The position numbers and the translations under genes are program-made. Source: a virus. Taken from it: a stretch of 21,608 bases of DNA. This document shows positions 20,692-21,608 of this stretch, in pieces. The notes below the pieces were generated by a model that saw only the letters and a list, made by a program, of their open reading frames with translations, had not been told where the DNA came from and made no database searches. The DNA lies in the IMG/VR virus record IMGVR_UViG_3300044953_000256, positions 1 through 21,608 of that record. One strand, given 5' to 3'. Every line of letters starts with the position of its first letter. Within the stretch, counting starts at the first letter, position 1.

Positions 20692-21608
20692 TTATCCAAC
20701 TTTTGCTTCAAGTGCCTCAACTCTCTTGTCTAGCTCTTGAACTGCTGAGATTATAGGCGCTATCAACTCTTCATATGTTAAACGATAGGCGTCTTTAGTA
20801 TCATCATGTCCTAAAGCATCAAACTCAACGTTCAGCTCTTGAAGTGCTTGTTTTAATTCTTGGGCAATTAAACCATAGCTCTTTTTAGTTCCTGCAAGTG
20901 TACCATCTTTCTGGCCGTATTCATACTTACATTCTCTAACGTATGTTTCACGGTTGTCCCAATTAAATGATACTGGTCTTAGCTTCTTGATCAAGTTCAG
21001 ACCTAAGTTGTCTGGAAGTGATTTGATGTTAGTCTTATCACGACAGTCAGAAACCACAGACCAAGCTACATACACACAGTTACATACGTTATTGCTTGAG
21101 TTACCCCAAACTGTATGATTAGTATTAGGTGATGTTTGAGCACAGTGTCCAACTGCTATTGTGTTATTAACAATAGCATCTATTGATATATCCCATTGAG
21201 CACAGAATCCAACAGCTGTATGACAATTTCTTTCTCCTGTATCACTTATACATCTTAAAGCACCGTAACCAAGAGCGGTGTTTCTAATACCTCCACCTTT
21301 ATTGCAAAGTGCATAATTACCTACCGCTGTATTACCACATCCTGTGGTATTAAACCTTAAGGCATCTCTACCAAAGGCAACATTTTGAACACCTGTTGTA
21401 TTAACTCTTAAAGCAGACCTACCAACAGCTACGTTGTTAGCACCAGTAGTATTACTTCTTAATGCACTATATCCTACTGCTGTGTTGTTTGAACCTATAG
21501 TATTACAAAATAGTGCTCTATAACCTACTGCAGTATTAAGATAACCTACTGTGTTTAATCTCAAAGCGCCATATCCAACTGCTGTGTTTGACACACCAGT
21601 GGTATTAC
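20692..21608 (-). CDS. Tail fibre C-terminus with S74 chaperone domain (partial)
   Basis: The gene runs off the right edge. The GTG at 21594 is not a real start: the preceding codons read T-G in the same repeat pattern. The visible protein has about 6-7 copies of a 17-residue repeat (consensus LR.NTTG..NTAVGY.A) in the first 110 residues, then a spacer. The C-terminus is a Peptidase_S74 intramolecular chaperone (PF13884): VSDCRDKTNIKSL, with Ser182 and Lys187 (numbering from 21594) as the likely self-cleavage dyad, YGLIAQEL, and a terminal trimeric coiled coil (AVQELDKRVEALEAKVG). Such domains trimerise fibres and are released by cleavage before the Ser. Eleven cysteines occur in the visible 300 residues, which is high for a phage fibre. 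It probably recognises the host surface. Confidence 0.88.
   Translation of the reverse strand, partial: NTTGVSNTAVGYGALRLNTVGYLNTAVGYRALFCNTIGSNNTAVGYSALRSNTTGANNVAVGRSALRVNTTGVQNVAFGRDALRFNTTGCGNTAVGNYALCNKGGGIRNTALGYGALRCISDTGERNCHTAVGFCAQWDISIDAIVNNTIAVGHCAQTSPNTNHTVWGNSSNNVCNCVYVAWSVVSDCRDKTNIKSLPDNLGLNLIKKLRPVSFNWDNRETYVRECKYEYGQKDGTLAGTKKSYGLIAQELKQALQELNVEFDALGHDDTKDAYRLTYEELIAPIISAVQELDKRVEALEAKVG
21264..21608 (-). repeat. 51-bp tandem repeats coding 17-aa fibre repeat
   Basis: Degenerate 51-base units, each coding a 17-residue repeat with a GN-T-A-V-G-Y core, run to the window edge inside the fibre gene. The units differ mainly at positions 2-3 and 8-9. They are expected to form a beta-structured fibre shaft. 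The array continues outside the window, so the total number of copies is unknown. Confidence 0.85.

Noticed and set aside
21592-21594. GTG as start of the fibre gene
   Set aside because: Codons before it continue the same repeat pattern to the window edge, so the gene is truncated, not complete.
21264-21608. Possible CRISPR array from regular repeats
   Set aside because: The units are 51 bases, contiguous, keep reading frame and vary like protein repeats; there are no spacers.

Overview
The window is a single block of minus-strand genes from an AT-rich (roughly 30% G+C by eye), tightly packed tailed-phage genome. Tail sheath, gp19-type tail tube, tape measure, a gp53/LysM-type wedge protein and a large baseplate hub protein identify a contractile-tailed (myovirus), T4-like virus. 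No tRNA, rRNA, integrase, insertion sequence or CRISPR array was seen. Few starts have a Shine-Dalgarno sequence; they are preceded by A/T-rich leaders. Together with the 17-residue fibre repeats this fits a marine or aquatic phage of a Bacteroidota-like host, but the host is inference only.

Transcription runs from the right end to the left. (1) 21608-20692: C-terminal part of a repeat-rich tail fibre ending in a Peptidase_S74 intramolecular chaperone; its N-terminus lies outside the window. (2) 20664-14720: a glycan/surface-chemistry cluster with two glycosyltransferases (GT-A, GT-B), an FkbM methyltransferase, a small unknown protein, a sulfotransferase, a GT9-like transferase, an APS-kinase-like P-loop kinase, a HxGH nucleotidyltransferase, a HAD phosphatase, a small unknown protein and a DUF2061 membrane protein. 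Most neighbours overlap or are separated by only a few bases. (3) 14676-13736: three small proteins, one membrane-anchored and lysine-rich, closed by a probable terminator. (4) 13618-10646: sheath, a 92-aa unknown and the tube, closed by a strong terminator. (5) 10482-432: a T4-type tail assembly chaperone, an overlapping +1-frame ORF probably reached by ribosomal frameshifting, the tape measure, then baseplate/tail-tip proteins (102 aa, 611 aa, gp53-like, 1167-aa hub, 204 aa). (6) 401-1: the 5' part of another minus-strand gene, possibly a DNA polymerase, cut by the window edge.

Sections 4 and 5 give the central part of a contractile tail in assembly order. The terminator after the tube gene separates the high-copy sheath and tube from the low-copy baseplate genes. 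Section 2 looks like a cassette that builds an activated donor (kinase plus nucleotidyltransferase plus phosphatase) and transfers sugar, methyl and sulfuryl groups, either to virion fibres or to host surface glycans. The most notable points are this possible phage sulfation/activated-donor module, the probable +1 frameshift in the tail chaperone gene at a UUU-CUU-UGG site, and a recurrent intergenic motif (ATATTTATA on the coding strand) that is the reverse complement of the T4 late-promoter core.
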